This document shows, piece by piece, positions 1 to 11,765 of a stretch of 64,000 nucleotides of DNA. Below the pieces are notes generated by a model that worked only from the letters and a program-made list of their open reading frames with translations, had not been told where the DNA came from and did no database searches. How positions within the stretch are numbered: the stretch's first letter is position 1; each line of letters starts with the position of its first letter. The position numbers and the translations under genes were made by a program. The stretch is from Stenopsyche tienmushanensis (lineage: Eukaryota; Arthropoda; Insecta; Trichoptera; Stenopsychidae): contig WACJ01000474.1 of the NCBI GenBank assembly GCA_008973525.1, positions 1 through 64,000 on the forward strand, given 5' to 3'.

Positions 1-148
1 ATGTGTCTTTTCAGTTCATTCCGTCGGTGATTTCCATGCGGACAGTAAGGACATTTGTATTGAGGTTCCCGGCCGCACTCTAAATTAATATGACGGACTA
101 GATTTTTTCGTGCATTGTACGTTCGTTGGCAATTAGGGCAAGTATATC
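1..148 (-). CDS. lola: lola zinc-finger isoform exon (partial, continues past the left edge)
   Basis: The minus strand from 148 to 1 encodes the paired zinc finger typical of alternative lola 3' exons. A first finger reads YTCPNCQRTYNARKNL, then RHINLEC, giving a C-x2-C...H-x4-C (C2HC) finger. A second begins YKCPYCPHGNHRRNELKRH and is cut by the window edge. These fingers supply isoform-specific DNA binding to a BTB regulator in the nucleus. A phase 1 acceptor (CAAAAG, then GA) at 149/150 would join the phase 1 donor of common exon 4 (8503) in frame, giving Gly-Tyr before the first cysteine. Upstream in this frame a stop appears within about 12 codons, so the exon should start here. A different frame stays open over 98-316, so a missing A in the AAAA run at 150-153 could instead hide a longer exon. 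Identity is firm; the exact acceptor is inferred. Confidence 0.85.
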
Positions 149-1318
149 CTTTTGCAGTAGCGTATTGCGCACAAGGTAAAGTATGTTAGGGGTGGATTCC
201 TGTTTTAAAGCTATGCTCTCGTCAATATCTCTTTCGCTCATTTCATCACCTTTCTTAACTTTGGAAGCGTCATTTGCATCTGTCGAAAGAAACACTTTAG
301 ATAAATATTCGTACACATTATAATCTTTAAGTCATCGAGTAATAAAAAAAGCAACTATACCCATATGCAGTAAATTTAAGAAGTGATCCTTTCAGAAGCG
401 GAACTTCCAATTGATTGTCACTTCTCCGTTTCATTCCTTTCGTTTTTGATGTACCTATAAAGACGTTTTACACAAAATTTTAATGCTTACAGGATTGAGG
501 ATCATGTTTTTATAGATCGATATAAAAACTTGAAAAATCGTCTGTGTACGTGTATAATACGTTTACACTTCGAACCAATCGTGATATTCCATTTGTATCT
601 GCAGTCAATAACACTGGTCTTGGGCCGTTTTCTTGGATTCGTATAAATAACATCCTAATAAATATGTATAAAACATATAATAACTTATTTAACATACACA
701 ATTGGAAAAAGACAGCAGATAGAAGTTATTCATATTTTATTCATGAAAGTAAGAACATTAAATAGGAATATTTTTGTAACAAACATTATCATGTAGTTTA
801 GTATTTGATTCCTTACTGTATAATTTTACAAATCCAATAGCATTTTAATGTAAATAAGCATCATTGCATCTAGGAAGTAGACTACTTAATGTGCGCTTTT
901 CATTAATTATCAATGTGAAATATTACTTTTTTTTGGATACTTGATATAAGCAAAGCATAGAAATCCTTTCCGATCGAGATCATTATAATAGTCTGTCTGA
1001 GTCTGTAATCTAGTACAAATTCAGTTTAAAGAGCATTAATTATTCCTAGTGAAAAATGCGTTCTCCCATGTAGGTATTTCTTTTATTGATACAAGGATCA
1101 GCTGTTGCAACAGAAATGAATTATGGCATTCCGCAGAATAGTAGGTATTCTTTGAGGAATTTTATTCAATCGAGATTAATTTAAAAACGAAAATCATGGA
1201 AGATGGAAGTAAATTACATGAAGTTATAATCAAGTATGTTAACCTTTTCTTTACTATGGTGTATTTACTACACAGAGTCGAGTTGTAGTAAAGTTGTAAT
1301 GGGAATGTAACATTACTA

Positions 1319-1659
1319 CACTGAATCTCGATATACTATCTATATTGATCCTAAACCTCGATATGACGGACCTCTATTTAACAGGCTTTGGATATAAAAC
1401 AAAAAACCCGGTCAAATGTAAAAAAAATAAAAACGTCTTGTTAATACTATACATGCTTAAATTCAAGTTTTATCGCATGTGAACAATTTTTAGCGGCCAT
1501 GATAATCGCATCATATATCTAGCACTAGAATTTGAGACAATGCCGTCCAGCTCATAGACTGCACCTGTCCAGAGTGATAGTATATTAGGGGATACCCTGA
1601 TATAATAATGCATGGGGTTTCGATGCAACACACTGGTCTGTTATATCGAGGTTTTACTG
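1319..1659. mobile_element. pogo/Tigger-like MITE, degenerate
   Basis: The right end reads TATATCGAGGTTTTACTG followed by TA, a pogo/Tigger-type terminus (CAGTAAAACCTCGATATA on the other strand). The left end, after TA at 1317-1318, reads CACTGAATCTCGATATA, a near match with one base missing. An internal copy of the motif (AAACCTCGATATGACGGAC, near 1352) is typical of this family's subterminal sequence. There is no transposase. The left boundary is less certain than the right. Confidence 0.5.
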
Positions 1660-1988
1660 TATTATTGAATACCAATATGAAATATAATACGGGATTTTAG
1701 AATGTCATATGGCGTACTAAATACTTAAGGTTAATATTAACAAGCAGAAATTAGTGCTAATTTCTTGCTTATTAAAATACAATAGATGAATAGTTATTAA
1801 ACACCAAGAGATATTTTTGAGAAATTATTAATTATATAAATAAACTTTCCTGGCAGTTCTTGAACGTCACAAATTAAAATACATAGATCACGTCAACAAA
1901 AAATAATAAATAGCATGTAATTCTCTAATTAAAATAAATTTTATATTCATAAATGTTTATCGACTCCTAAAAACTTTGTTTATGTATA

Positions 1989-2204
1989 GGGTGCGGCAGG
2001 GTAACTTATTTAAAATGCACGCCCTGAAACAAGTTATTCCGAGAAGAGCGGGACCTTAATGTTTTCTGTCATATAGATTTAGTAACAATCATGCAGTGGA
2101 TGAGCGAGTTCTAAAGCGCGTTCACCTTAAAGGCATCATCTTACTCTCCTCAGAATAACTGTCGCATACAGGGTTTCAAATAAGTTAGTTTCCCTGCGAT
2201 ACCC
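1989..2204. mobile_element. short palindromic MITE with TATA flanks
   Basis: The left end GGGTGCGGCAGGGTAACTTA and the inverted right end GGGTATCGCAGGGAAACTAA match over most of their length. The inverted similarity continues inward (ATTCCGAGAAGAG on the left, ATTCTGAGGAGAG inverted on the right). TATA lies immediately outside both ends (1985-1988, 2205-2208), consistent with a TA or TATA target duplication. It is about 216 bp and non-coding. I cannot name the superfamily. Confidence 0.55.
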
Positions 2205-3516
2205 TATATATAAAAAATATCTATTTTCTTTCAAAAATATATCCAAGTACTTTATTTTTTATTTATAGACATTTCAAGTTTATAGCTTGCACTATGACTT
2301 AATCTAATATTTCTACCGTGTGGGTTCGAAACCATATATGTGCATGGAAAATTGTATTCCAATATTACTTTTCAGGTTTTGTTTATAGTTTTATACTGAA
2401 ATTCTGCAATTATTATTCCTAGGTTCAATAATCACTTGTTACATCATTCCAAATTAATTACCATGACTAGCATTAAAATTGCTTTTAACACAATACGCAT
2501 TGGCCATCAAAGTTGGCAACATTTTATTTTGTGAAACAGTTTTAGTGAACCGTTGTTCATTTATATTTACTCAATCAAATGCAAGCCGCAATGATTTTTT
2601 TGATAAAAATTAAATTAGAAAAAAGAGTTATAAATGGGTTTTGCACCAAATGTTAACAAATGATACTATTTAGCATCCAAGGACTTCGTTTAATTATCAA
2701 ACTGGCCAAATTTCATTCACAATAGTTAAAAATACAATAAAATAAAGATCATTCAAAAGAACTATTTTGTGAAACACATCCATCCAAAATCAATTACATT
2801 CAGCTCAAATGCAAGTCGACAACGACCGATGTATCAAAATCAATTAAATGAGATCTCAAGCATTATTTATTAAATAAAATTACAAAGAGAAATATTGTTA
2901 AATGAATCACTTTGTACTTTGCTTAACTTATAATAGATCGGATAAGTGAAAGAGCAAAGGTCAAGGTACACATCTTGCATGAATAATTTCTACACTTCCA
3001 AATCACAACTTTTGTACGCATAAATGCAAGCGGGATATATTTGTAATGTTTTACCAAATGACAATTTTTATAATTGGTCACCTGTGATAAGAGTTGGGGG
3101 TCGTCTTTCTATGATGAATAGCTTTGTCACTCCAAATGTGCTATTGCGGTGAAATACTTATTTATAAAATCTGATGGGATTGTTTAATTTTTGGTAAAAA
3201 TGAAGTAAGCCACGAATTAAGAGACATTGTGCGTTGAAGTGATTTTAAATAGGGGCAGCATTGCCTTTAGTAAACAAGCATAAATGTCAATTAATTAGGC
3301 ACAATAGCAAGATGCCTTTCTTCTCCGATTTACTGATCTATTAAAGAGTTGATTCAATCATATATTTTAAACGTTACATCAGAAGATTCCTAATCTTAAT
3401 AATAACAACCTTGAACTACACGCTCAAAGTCATTTATTGGAATAAATCATGAGACATTTTTTGATTATTTCGCACTTGACAAAAATATTTATGTTGATTA
3501 TATGAATTTATGGGTA

Positions 3517-3762
3517 CAGCACACTCCCTATCGAGACGGTCGCGAAAGCTTTCGTCTTTACATTCATTCAGGAGATCCAGTGGGTGAGTGTTCTATATGA
3601 AAATCGGAGGTTATGCTACCTTCAATGTCGAGCGAATGTGGAGGTAAATGTATGATACAGACGAAATAGATGTAACCCCTTCCTGTGAATGGATATTGAT
3701 GATGCGCATAGTTCTGCAGTAGACTATTTGTGGCTGCATTATGATGATGATATCATAATAAA
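3517..3762 (+). repeat. dispersed repeat ending in an ATG run (copy 1)
   Basis: This shares CACACTCCCTATCGA, CGGAGGYTAYGCTACCTTCA and a GACTRTTTGTGGCTGCATTA end with the copies at 6009-6100, 15272-15455 and 33751-33880. The 3' end is a short ATGATGATGAT tail. A simple-repeat tail of this kind is usual for the 3' end of non-LTR retrotransposons or SINEs. No coding is visible. Confidence 0.5.
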
Positions 3763-4743
3763 AGAACATCTAGAGAAGAGGATCAATACGTTTACTACTC
3801 CTTAATCCTTAAAGTGCTAAAATACAATATATCGTCAATTGTGAAACTAACGAGGACTGCAAACAACGTTCGCTATTGGTACATTGAGGACCAAATACTC
3901 GAACACAGATAATTTCTGTACATCAGGGTATCAGTGTTTAATTTGGTAGTGCATCTTACATTAAACATTAAAAGATCTCAGCATAAAAAATAAGATAAAC
4001 TCTAAGACAACCATTTTTACATTTTAGTTATTAAATGTATAAAATAATGTCATCGTTTTGAGAGTTTGAAAATCTAAATCTCCTAATCACAATCATTTCT
4101 TCTCGTAGAAACGAAAAATACTTAGTTAATAAGTCATAAAATGAAGCGAAACAAAGCATTTAATGAAAATAGACTATAGATTCCGCAAGCTTGGATGGAC
4201 TAAATCATGGTCACATTTTCAAGGATGACATTTTATATTATACATATCCTAGGAGCTAAAATTTTGCTGATCATGAAGTAGGAAACTGGCTTGTGTGCAA
4301 AGCAAGCTTCCTAATGGAAACTCTGGGATAGATACATGTTCTGCGTCAATTCAACGATATTAAATTCAAAACTTACCTCCAAAAACATTGCTTTCATATT
4401 TAAAAAATTCATATTTAAATTAAAAGAAAACAACACTGACAATATGGATAATCTTCATGGCAGTTCATTGTTCTTAATACTCTTTCATCGGGATACGTAG
4501 TAGTAATGCAGAAAAAGTATCACTATGTTTTATATTCATTTAACGCAGAAGGCTGGAAGCACAGTAGTAACTCACTGAGCATTGTCATTAGGCGAAATAT
4601 AAATGTTTAATAAGTGATTTAAAAAGAGTTCATCCAAAGGCTGTCACATGTGTGCAGTTCATAAATTGCACAAATTCTATCTACTCATTTTTGACGTTCT
4701 CAGGACTATCATTCAAGTATTAAACTGTTATATTTTGTGTATA

Positions 4744-4916
4744 CAGTGAAACCTCGATTTTACGTTTTCCAAGGGACCCTGAAAAACAAACGGTAATTGC
4801 GGGAAACGGTGAATGCGGGAAAGCTTCAAATAATAATAGTTTGACGGGACTATAAAAAATGAACGGTCCATCCGGGAAAACGTATTATGCGGGAACGGTT
4901 TATCGAGGTTCCACTG
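4744..4916. mobile_element. pogo/Tigger-like MITE with TA target duplication
   Basis: Terminal inverted repeats are CAGTGAAACCTCGAT at the left and ATCGAGGTTCCACTG at the right, one mismatch apart, with TA on both outer sides (4742-4743, 4917-4918). The interior, about 143 bp, contains GGTGAATGCGGGAAA-like subterminal repeats and no open frame. This is the classic structure of a non-autonomous Tc1/mariner-pogo element; an autonomous relative may be the one that left the 46.2 kb relic. Confidence 0.85.
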
Positions 4917-6008
4917 TAGTTAAAACATAACAACAACAAAAATTCTTCTATGCAGGTTTTTGTGATGTGTTTATTAAAATGGTGAAGAAAATATCATTAT
5001 TTAACGATTTTTCAATAAAATGTTAAACATCTTGAGCTATTTTCATCCATAGCACTTAGCACACTGTTTCATATCAATTGGATACCTTTTCATGGCTATA
5101 CTCGTTTTCTTACACAAGTTTTCCTTATAGGTCCATGCCTTATAATTCTCAGCGCATTCCACAGACCTCAAGAGTAGTTCTAAATAACCGACACTTTAGC
5201 ATTCATTCGCCATTTTGTAATACTAATAAATAATAGATGAGAAAGACACAGAACACCATTTGATATGTATTTAAAAATAGATGTATGAAGGAAATATTTG
5301 CTACTTTGGATTACTTAACACTCAATCATCGGCTGTTTTCACGTGATAAATGCTTCTGTATTTTGACAATGTTGCCGAAATGTATAACAATGCTTTTAGT
5401 TTGTAATGTACAATATAAAAGCTTTTAAATTATTTCAATTACTAATATAAGACACAATTTATAGAAAATATATGGATCTTACAATTGATGAAACATGAGC
5501 ACTACTAAGATGGCAAGCTGATCTTAAAATAATACACTGCTGATAAAACGCAACGTGCTCTAACAAAGGATCTTTTAACACGTTTTTTCATGGCTCCAAA
5601 TTTTTATGAGAACATCCTGAATACCAATAATTTAACGGAACAAATTGTATACTCACAATTATTCATTTGATAAATACAAAAACAGAATCAGCGACGATAG
5701 CCTGAAAAACTTTGGCAAAATACTGATTACATTTATCATGCCATTTTGAAAAAAATCAGAATATACAAAATAAATGCGCATGATTTAAAATAAAAACATG
5801 CATGCATAAATAGATCAGTCTACCAATGAAGATTGCCGTTAAGAAGATTAAAGCTGCAACCTTATCAATTTCATCTACGATAGTCGTCAATCGCTGTAAA
5901 ATATTTCCAAAAATAACATTTGTTTCTGGCAGATTTCATAATCAAAAAGGTCGTCTAGAGTAGTTTTTCACTGTCTCCTGAGGAAAACTACTTGGACTTC
6001 ACAAACCT

Positions 6009-6100
6009 TCCACACTCCCTATCGAACTGGTTGTTAAAGCGCCCGTCGATACATTCGTCCAGATCTAAATGAAACTCGGAGGCTACGCTACCTTCAATAT
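6009..6100 (+). repeat. dispersed repeat ending in an ATG run (copy 2, partial)
   Basis: CACACTCCCTATCGAACTGG through CGGAGGCTACGCTACCTTCA matches the 5' part of the copy at 3517-3762. The 3' tail is missing and the sequence runs into the direct-repeat cluster that follows. Confidence 0.45.
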
Positions 6101-6101
6101 T

Positions 6102-6430
6102 TATCACAATCGGATGAACGGTATGGCAGCGCATTAAATACGGACAAACGTTGATTTTTATATATTAGACAAATGAAGTATCTTATTTTTTGACATGGTT
6201 TCCTTCATTAGAAAAAAATTCCATTGCATAGGAAGCTTTTTGATCCCGTGAACTGTGACCCATGACTGAGCGAATTAAATACGGACAAACATTGCTTTTT
6301 ATATATTTGAGTATGCCTATGTTACTCGCGCAATCCTCAGCAATAAGTGGACGAAGTTTTATCGCAATCTGATGAACAATATGGCTGCGCATTAAATACG
6401 AACAAATGAGATTTATTTTTATAAATTACA
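6102..6430. repeat. three direct repeats of about 50-67 bp
   Basis: A unit containing ATTAAATACGGACAAACRTT then TTTTTATATAT occurs at about 6102-6168, 6265-6310 and 6360-6430. Units 1 and 3 also share TATCRCAATCKGATGAAC and ATATGGC upstream of the core. Spacing is 95-165 bp, so this is a diverged local duplication rather than a tight satellite. Confidence 0.6.
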
Positions 6431-8502
6431 TTATTTGCAAATAAATTATTTATCAAGTCCTGCGCACCAGACACTGCTATTCTAATATAAATAGATTCGT
6501 TTTTCTCATAATATAAAAAAGGATAACTACTATATTTCACCAACATATTTATTCACATTCAGAAAAAACCGTTCAGGTTTTAAGCAACAATGCTCGTCTT
6601 CAATACATCTATTGCACTCTATTTGAGAAGAGTATTATTTTGAAGATTCATTATTGACCGAATTGAATAACTATAAATATTGACATGTTCTCTATAATAT
6701 TGACATTAATCATAGTAATATTTTTCACATATCTACAAACTTTTTAACAGATTTGATTTTTTTCTTGTTGCTTTAGGGGTTTTCTTATGTATGACATTTT
6801 TGACGGAATCTTATTTCAAATTCCACGTGCTTCTAATATTAACGATTTCACCAAGTGTGAAATCAAACATCTAGATTAAATACGTTATGCTCACTCTAGA
6901 GAAGTTATACTGTATAAATATGATCAATAATTATCAAATATTACCTCAAATCTATAATTTTATCTTTGATAATCAGAAGTGCTGTTTATAACAGAAACAT
7001 AAATTTCCTGTGCGGCAAAATGAACACGGTACAAAATTTTTGGATATAATTTATGTATTTTCTTAATTTCATCTTTGAAAAAACCAGATAATAGATATGA
7101 TTCAAACTGGATCATCAGCTTTGGTTTTGACTGAAAATATACTTGAAAAACAGTAGGTTTGGATAAGGTATTTAGAAATGAACTTTTGAAGCATATGACC
7201 AGATGCAACTTGCATTTTTCAGTTATGAATAAACAGGTCAACAAACGCCTATAAGACGAGAACTACTAAATCGTAAAAAATATTATCATGAATTTAAAAA
7301 GTTATTGATATCAACTCAAATTAGCATAGTTTATCATTTAACACTTTCACTAGCAGAAAATGATCTCATTTAACATCCATTCAAATGTAATTGGCTTGGA
7401 TTTTTATTTCCATCTTTTCAGATATCAGACATAATTAAATGTAATCAATCATACTTTAGTATAAAATAGGACAGTTATGCCTATAGATGCGGCATGTATT
7501 GCACTCAATCTCAGTATAACAAGTGTTCTGCCTATTTATAAAATACATACCGTTGAAATGAGCGTCGCAGAATATATTGAAGATAAATTTCTAATATAGA
7601 TATCATCAATAAAAAATCAATTTTAATTTAACCACTGTAATGTCTTGTTCTGTTAGTATATTAAGTCTTTATGGACCGTCAACACATATGCCGTGTTTTT
7701 GTAAAAAAAAAAAATATCCGAAGTCTGTATGTAAATTTAGTTTGTTTTTTAAGCAATTTGCGCGAACTACACAAACAAAATCTCCTACGAAATATCAGCG
7801 GACCATAAAGAATTAAGTAGCATTGTATAAGTTTATAAGTATATAAAAATGAAGATTTTTTTAACAGACCATAATTGAGGAATATTCTACCTTCTTCTAA
7901 ACAAACTGGATACAATGAGGCACCACCTTGTACTGAATCAAAACATTTGTATTCATTTATCAATATTTAGCAAACAATTGCCCTTTCTCAGTTAACAAAT
8001 CTTAATTAAATCCAACTTAAATATAAATAATTGAAATATAAGAGGATTTGTTAACCAAAATAAAGACTAAAGTTATAAAATGATTACTACAATACTTCAA
8101 ATATTTCACTGTTAAAATAAGGAGCGTTCAACTTACCGTGCGCTGGACACAAATCGTTACCTCGCCAATAAGGCTACTTCAAATACCGATTACCAATTAC
8201 CTCACATAATCACATTCACTTCATAAACAACTGATTGTTTTTTAGCACACGACCGACGATAATTACACGAAATAAAGTAAATCGGGAAATCGCAGTACGA
8301 ACTGTTAAAAAAATCTGCTATCGTAAAATTAATGAAAGACTAAACTAGATTGATGTTGTATAGATGTTAATAACATGGGATATTTAAATGTAATATGAGT
8401 ATGTATGTGAGTGTGTCTGTATTTCAGAATGACATTTTTTTAATGATGTATGTCGGAGATTTTAATGAAAAAACCTTCAATGGCTTATTATTAGATTCTT
8501 AC

Positions 8503-10399
8503 CTTGACTATCTCGCTGTCCGTCTTGTCCAATGCTCAATTCATCGTGAGATCTATCCAATTGCCATCCGAAACCTACAAAATTCAACGTCATTTTATAT
8601 AAAGGTATTTGCTGAGGGTGCAATCTATTTCGGGCAAGGAATATTGCATATAATATAGTAATTTCGTGATGTTTGACCTTGTGCTGATCCATCCCCAACG
8701 GGTTGACTCGATCCCGCTCCGGCTTGTTCGGTTTCGCTGTCCATTTCTTCGTCCATCGTTAGATCTTCGACTGAGTCTTCGATGCTGTCTTCTGTGTATT
8801 CGGTTTTGGGTTCAATGTTTGTATCGACGTTGTTTTCAGTCTTTGTTAATATCGCCGGGGTGTCGATGCGGTCGGGGGCTTTGAGTTTTTGTGGTGTTTC
8901 TTCTGAATTGTTTTCAAAGCAATTCGATATTACGGCGGGCGGCGTGGCTTGGCGGGGTAATTCATTGACGGGGGACAGGGAGGAGCGGTGCTTTTTTCTC
9001 TTGCGTCTCGACGGGCTGATCGATCCTTCCCTGCTTCCTTCGTCGCCGTCGATGCATGAATTTTCCCTAGTGCAAGGTATCTGCAATTTTAAATTTCTAC
9101 TGTTAAAAATTGAACTGCACAGCGTGCCATATATAAAAATTATGCAAAAGCAAAGTATGATTACTTTGAGGGCCGGAGACATAGCCGGGGGCGATGCCGG
9201 AGGCGGTTTGTTGTCGGAGAGACCTTTTATTTGTAAAGATTCTGCCGCTTTCAAAAGAGCTCCCAATTGATCTTGAGATATGTTCACTTCGCCTCGATAC
9301 ATATAATCCATCATGGCACGGAGTTCGGCAAATTTTACATCTTTCAATATGATAATCGGGTGTTTGTCGTATTGCTGACTGAGTACGGACTGAAAAATAA
9401 AAATAAAATTCGGAGCTTGTTTCTTCGGGTCAAATAACATCATCGTAAAGTGGGTATGTCAAATGTAAGAAGAAAAAAAATGATAATTTAAATACTATTG
9501 AAAATTATTACAAACAAATGCCGATTTGAATGTCATTTTTAAATGAAAATATAGACAAATTACATTGTAATTAACAAGACAATACTGAGATTGTATTTAA
9601 GAAGATTTTCAATTGAATAAGGAAATTGTAACAATAACAATGTTTTATTTAATCAGACGCTGATGAAGATTTATAGAATAGAATGTATCCAAAATTGAAT
9701 TGTTTTTGTGAAGATTTTAGGCGTATATTAGAAAAATGTAAAGAAGCACAATCTCATCTAGGGGATGAGGTTTTTAATAATAAAGCTCAATGAATAACGG
9801 TGATAAGAGCAAAGCCATCAAATTTCTAGTTCGAAAATAGCCAAACATTTAATTGCGGGAAAATTTCGTTAAATACGCCTAATTAAAAACACTATAATTG
9901 TCTATATTTGAATGCAAAAATAACAACGTCGGCGTAAATCGTCTAGAAGAACGTCGATTTGCTATGATTTGCTATCGTTTGCAGCGATCGTTGCGGCAGC
10001 CGCTGCCGATGCGTGAAGTTTCAAGTATCGTCGCAAGGCGTCCATGCGTCGCGCCGCCGCCGGAGCGCTCCGCGAGCGGAAACGGAAGCCAAAAGAGCTC
10101 GTCGACTCTCCGGGGGACGCGAACGGGGGCGCATTTCCGCGGAACGACTTCCGAAGCCGACTGACAACAAAGGGCGGTATGGACGCGGAGCGCGCGGGGT
10201 GCGGCGGGGAGGGGGTTTCACTGACCTCGAAATAGGGGCTGCAGGCGGAAAGCACGACCTTGTGCGCCCGCACCGTCTGCCCCTCGGCCGCCAGCGTGCA
10301 GTCCACGTGGATGCCCTTCTCCAGCAGCGTGTCGAAGACGGAGATGAGCGTGGACTGGTGGTTGTTCCATCGCAGGCAGAACTGCTGGTCGTCTTCCAT
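8503..10399 (-). CDS. lola: lola common coding exons: BTB domain and linker
   Basis: Nuclear BTB-zinc-finger transcription factor, known in Drosophila for axon guidance and cell-fate control and for very many spliced isoforms. Exons are 10399-10226 (phase 0 out), 9389-9165 (phase 0), 9080-8678 (phase 1) and 8574-8503 (phase 1), all with GT/AG borders. They give about 291 shared residues. The start MEDDQQFCLRWNNHQSTLI at 10399 sits in a strong CACCATGG context. Exon 1 (58 aa) and exon 2 (75 aa) form the BTB domain, with LVDC-like HVDCTLAAEG, HKVVLSACSPYF and MMDYMYRGEVNISQDQL. The linker carries the lola-typical GSREGSISPSRRKRKK block and acidic EPKTEYTEDS and VEDLTMDEE stretches, and exon 4 encodes DRSHDELSIGQDGQRDSQ. 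The donor phase of exon 4 fits the zinc-finger exon at 148. Intron 2 (84 bp) is open in frame. Identification is very secure. Confidence 0.94.
9390..10225 (-). other. lola: lola intron 1, GC-rich next to exon 1
   Basis: This 836 bp intron splits the BTB domain between ACSPYFE and SVLSQQY. Its first 250 bp (9980-10225) are strongly GC-rich and form one block with exon 1 and the 5' UTR, while the rest is AT-rich. Open frames across the GC-rich part on either strand are by-products of its composition. Confidence 0.7.
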
Positions 10400-10560
10400 G
10401 GTGCTGCGGGCGCGCGGCCCGGGACGACTCACTGAACGGCGAAGACGCGGGGCGGGGCGGGGGCGGCGGCCGGCCGAGTTGCGGCAGCGGTCGCGGTGGC
10501 TACCCCTAATGTTGCCACATGCGACGACACGCGCCCGACTTCGCTTATGAACGGCCGAAC
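10400..10560 (-). promoter_or_regulatory. lola: lola GC-rich 5' UTR / proximal promoter
   Basis: Directly upstream of the lola start lies a CpG-rich block with a run of GC boxes (GGGGCGGGGCGGGGGCGG at about 10450-10467). The sequence turns AT-rich sharply near 10560. A possible 5' UTR acceptor (GCGCCCGCAG, then CACCATGG) ends four bases before the ATG, so transcripts may also start further upstream and splice in. The promoter role is inferred from composition and position. Confidence 0.5.
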
Positions 10561-11639
10561 TTCTGCGGGCTTACTTTGCGCCAAAACAATAAATCGAAAA
10601 AACGACCAATCTCAAATTCAATCAAACAAATAGATAAAATACAAAAATATTTCATAGCTCAAAATATTAAAATAGAATAAAATAACAAGCTATCATTTTA
10701 TGATCGCATTCGAAACGATAAAAAAATAATCAAATCGAATGTGTTAAAATAAGTATTTAACACGTCGCTCGAACGCACAAAAAATCTACATGCATTCACC
10801 GTCCGTCCGCAGCTTAATCGACGTACGTTTTTATAGCAATTCGATGCAAAATTTCGCATGCGATGGCGACATTCGATCTTTTCCCGTCGTCGCTTATCAG
10901 TTTATCTGCGGAATGGTGTTCAATTTCGAGTGCAATAATGCGCTGCAGCCGCACGGCCTCTTATCCTTAATATGCTAAAACGGTCAAGTATGTATCGTAA
11001 ATTTATGTGCGAAGAATAATAAATTTGCATTCGTCAAGCGCGCATCATATTTATGCAATATTTGAGAATTTAAAAAATGTCCTTATGTAATTGTATACTC
11101 TGATGAATCGACAATAGTGCGATACGGCGCTGTAAATTACGTAATCGACCCTTCTAGTCTGCGAGTGCTTAAATCGTCATTAGCTTTCCGATAAGAGCGA
11201 GTATAATTTTTCCACTTTGCTTTATTGTACGCTTGAGACCTTGAGTACATCCACACTCATGGGAACAACATGTGTGCATATAATATGCGATGAAAATTAA
11301 ATACGTAACAAATTTGCATATATATTTTTATTGCGCGTTTAAAAAAAAGGGGAGGCGTTTTGATATTTTTTTATTATTCGGGTAATTGTCGGAAATGGGC
11401 GTTTTTTGGCAGACGTAGAAAAGGGAAATGGTACAACTGACCCCCATACACGGACACAGTGTTGAGACGAGAATAAAAAATCGAAACATCATTAGCGCGT
11501 ACACTTAATAGAACGTATGCATGCGTATATTTTTGTAGAAAAGTGTGTTTGTATGAGTGGCGAGAGTTTTGGCTGTGTTCGAAGGAAGACTGCGCAGTTG
11601 GAATGCGCCAAGTTGAATAAGTGAACTGTGTTTTCTTCC

Positions 11640-11765
11640 GAGTGATATCTAGTTTGTCGAGGGGGGCAGGCGCCCGTGGGGGCTGCTCCCCTCGGGATGA
11701 GGGGCCCGAATGTGCAGGCGCGATTCCGCAACCCCCTGCCCACGGCCAGCAATAAAAATCAATCG
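11640..11765. promoter_or_regulatory. isolated GC-rich block, possible distal lola promoter or 5' UTR exon
   Basis: About 120 bp of very GC-rich sequence stands alone in AT-rich DNA some 1.3 kb upstream of the lola start. It contains a hairpin with stem CCCCTC/GAGGGG and a five-base loop (11688-11704). Drosophila lola uses several promoters, so a distal start is plausible, but there is no direct evidence for one here. Confidence 0.3.

Larger units (their letters stand above)
149..8502 (-). other. lola: long lola intron between common exons and zinc-finger exon
   Basis: About 8.35 kb of AT-rich sequence separates the last common lola exon from the zinc-finger exon. I looked for further C-x2-C...H fingers on the minus strand and saw none. 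It contains two pogo-like MITEs (1319-1659, 4744-4916), a palindromic MITE (1989-2204), pieces of a dispersed repeat ending in ATG runs (3517-3762, 6009-6100) and a cluster of direct repeats (6102-6430). Short open frames here look like chance in AT-rich DNA. Confidence 0.6.

Noticed and set aside
2322..2345. GGGTTCGAAACC as a tRNA T-arm
   Set aside because: No A box, anticodon arm or acceptor pairing can be built around it.
10013..10435. 140-codon plus-strand frame opposite lola exon 1
   Set aside because: Mirror of the lola BTB exon and its GC-rich flanks; no independent coding signal.
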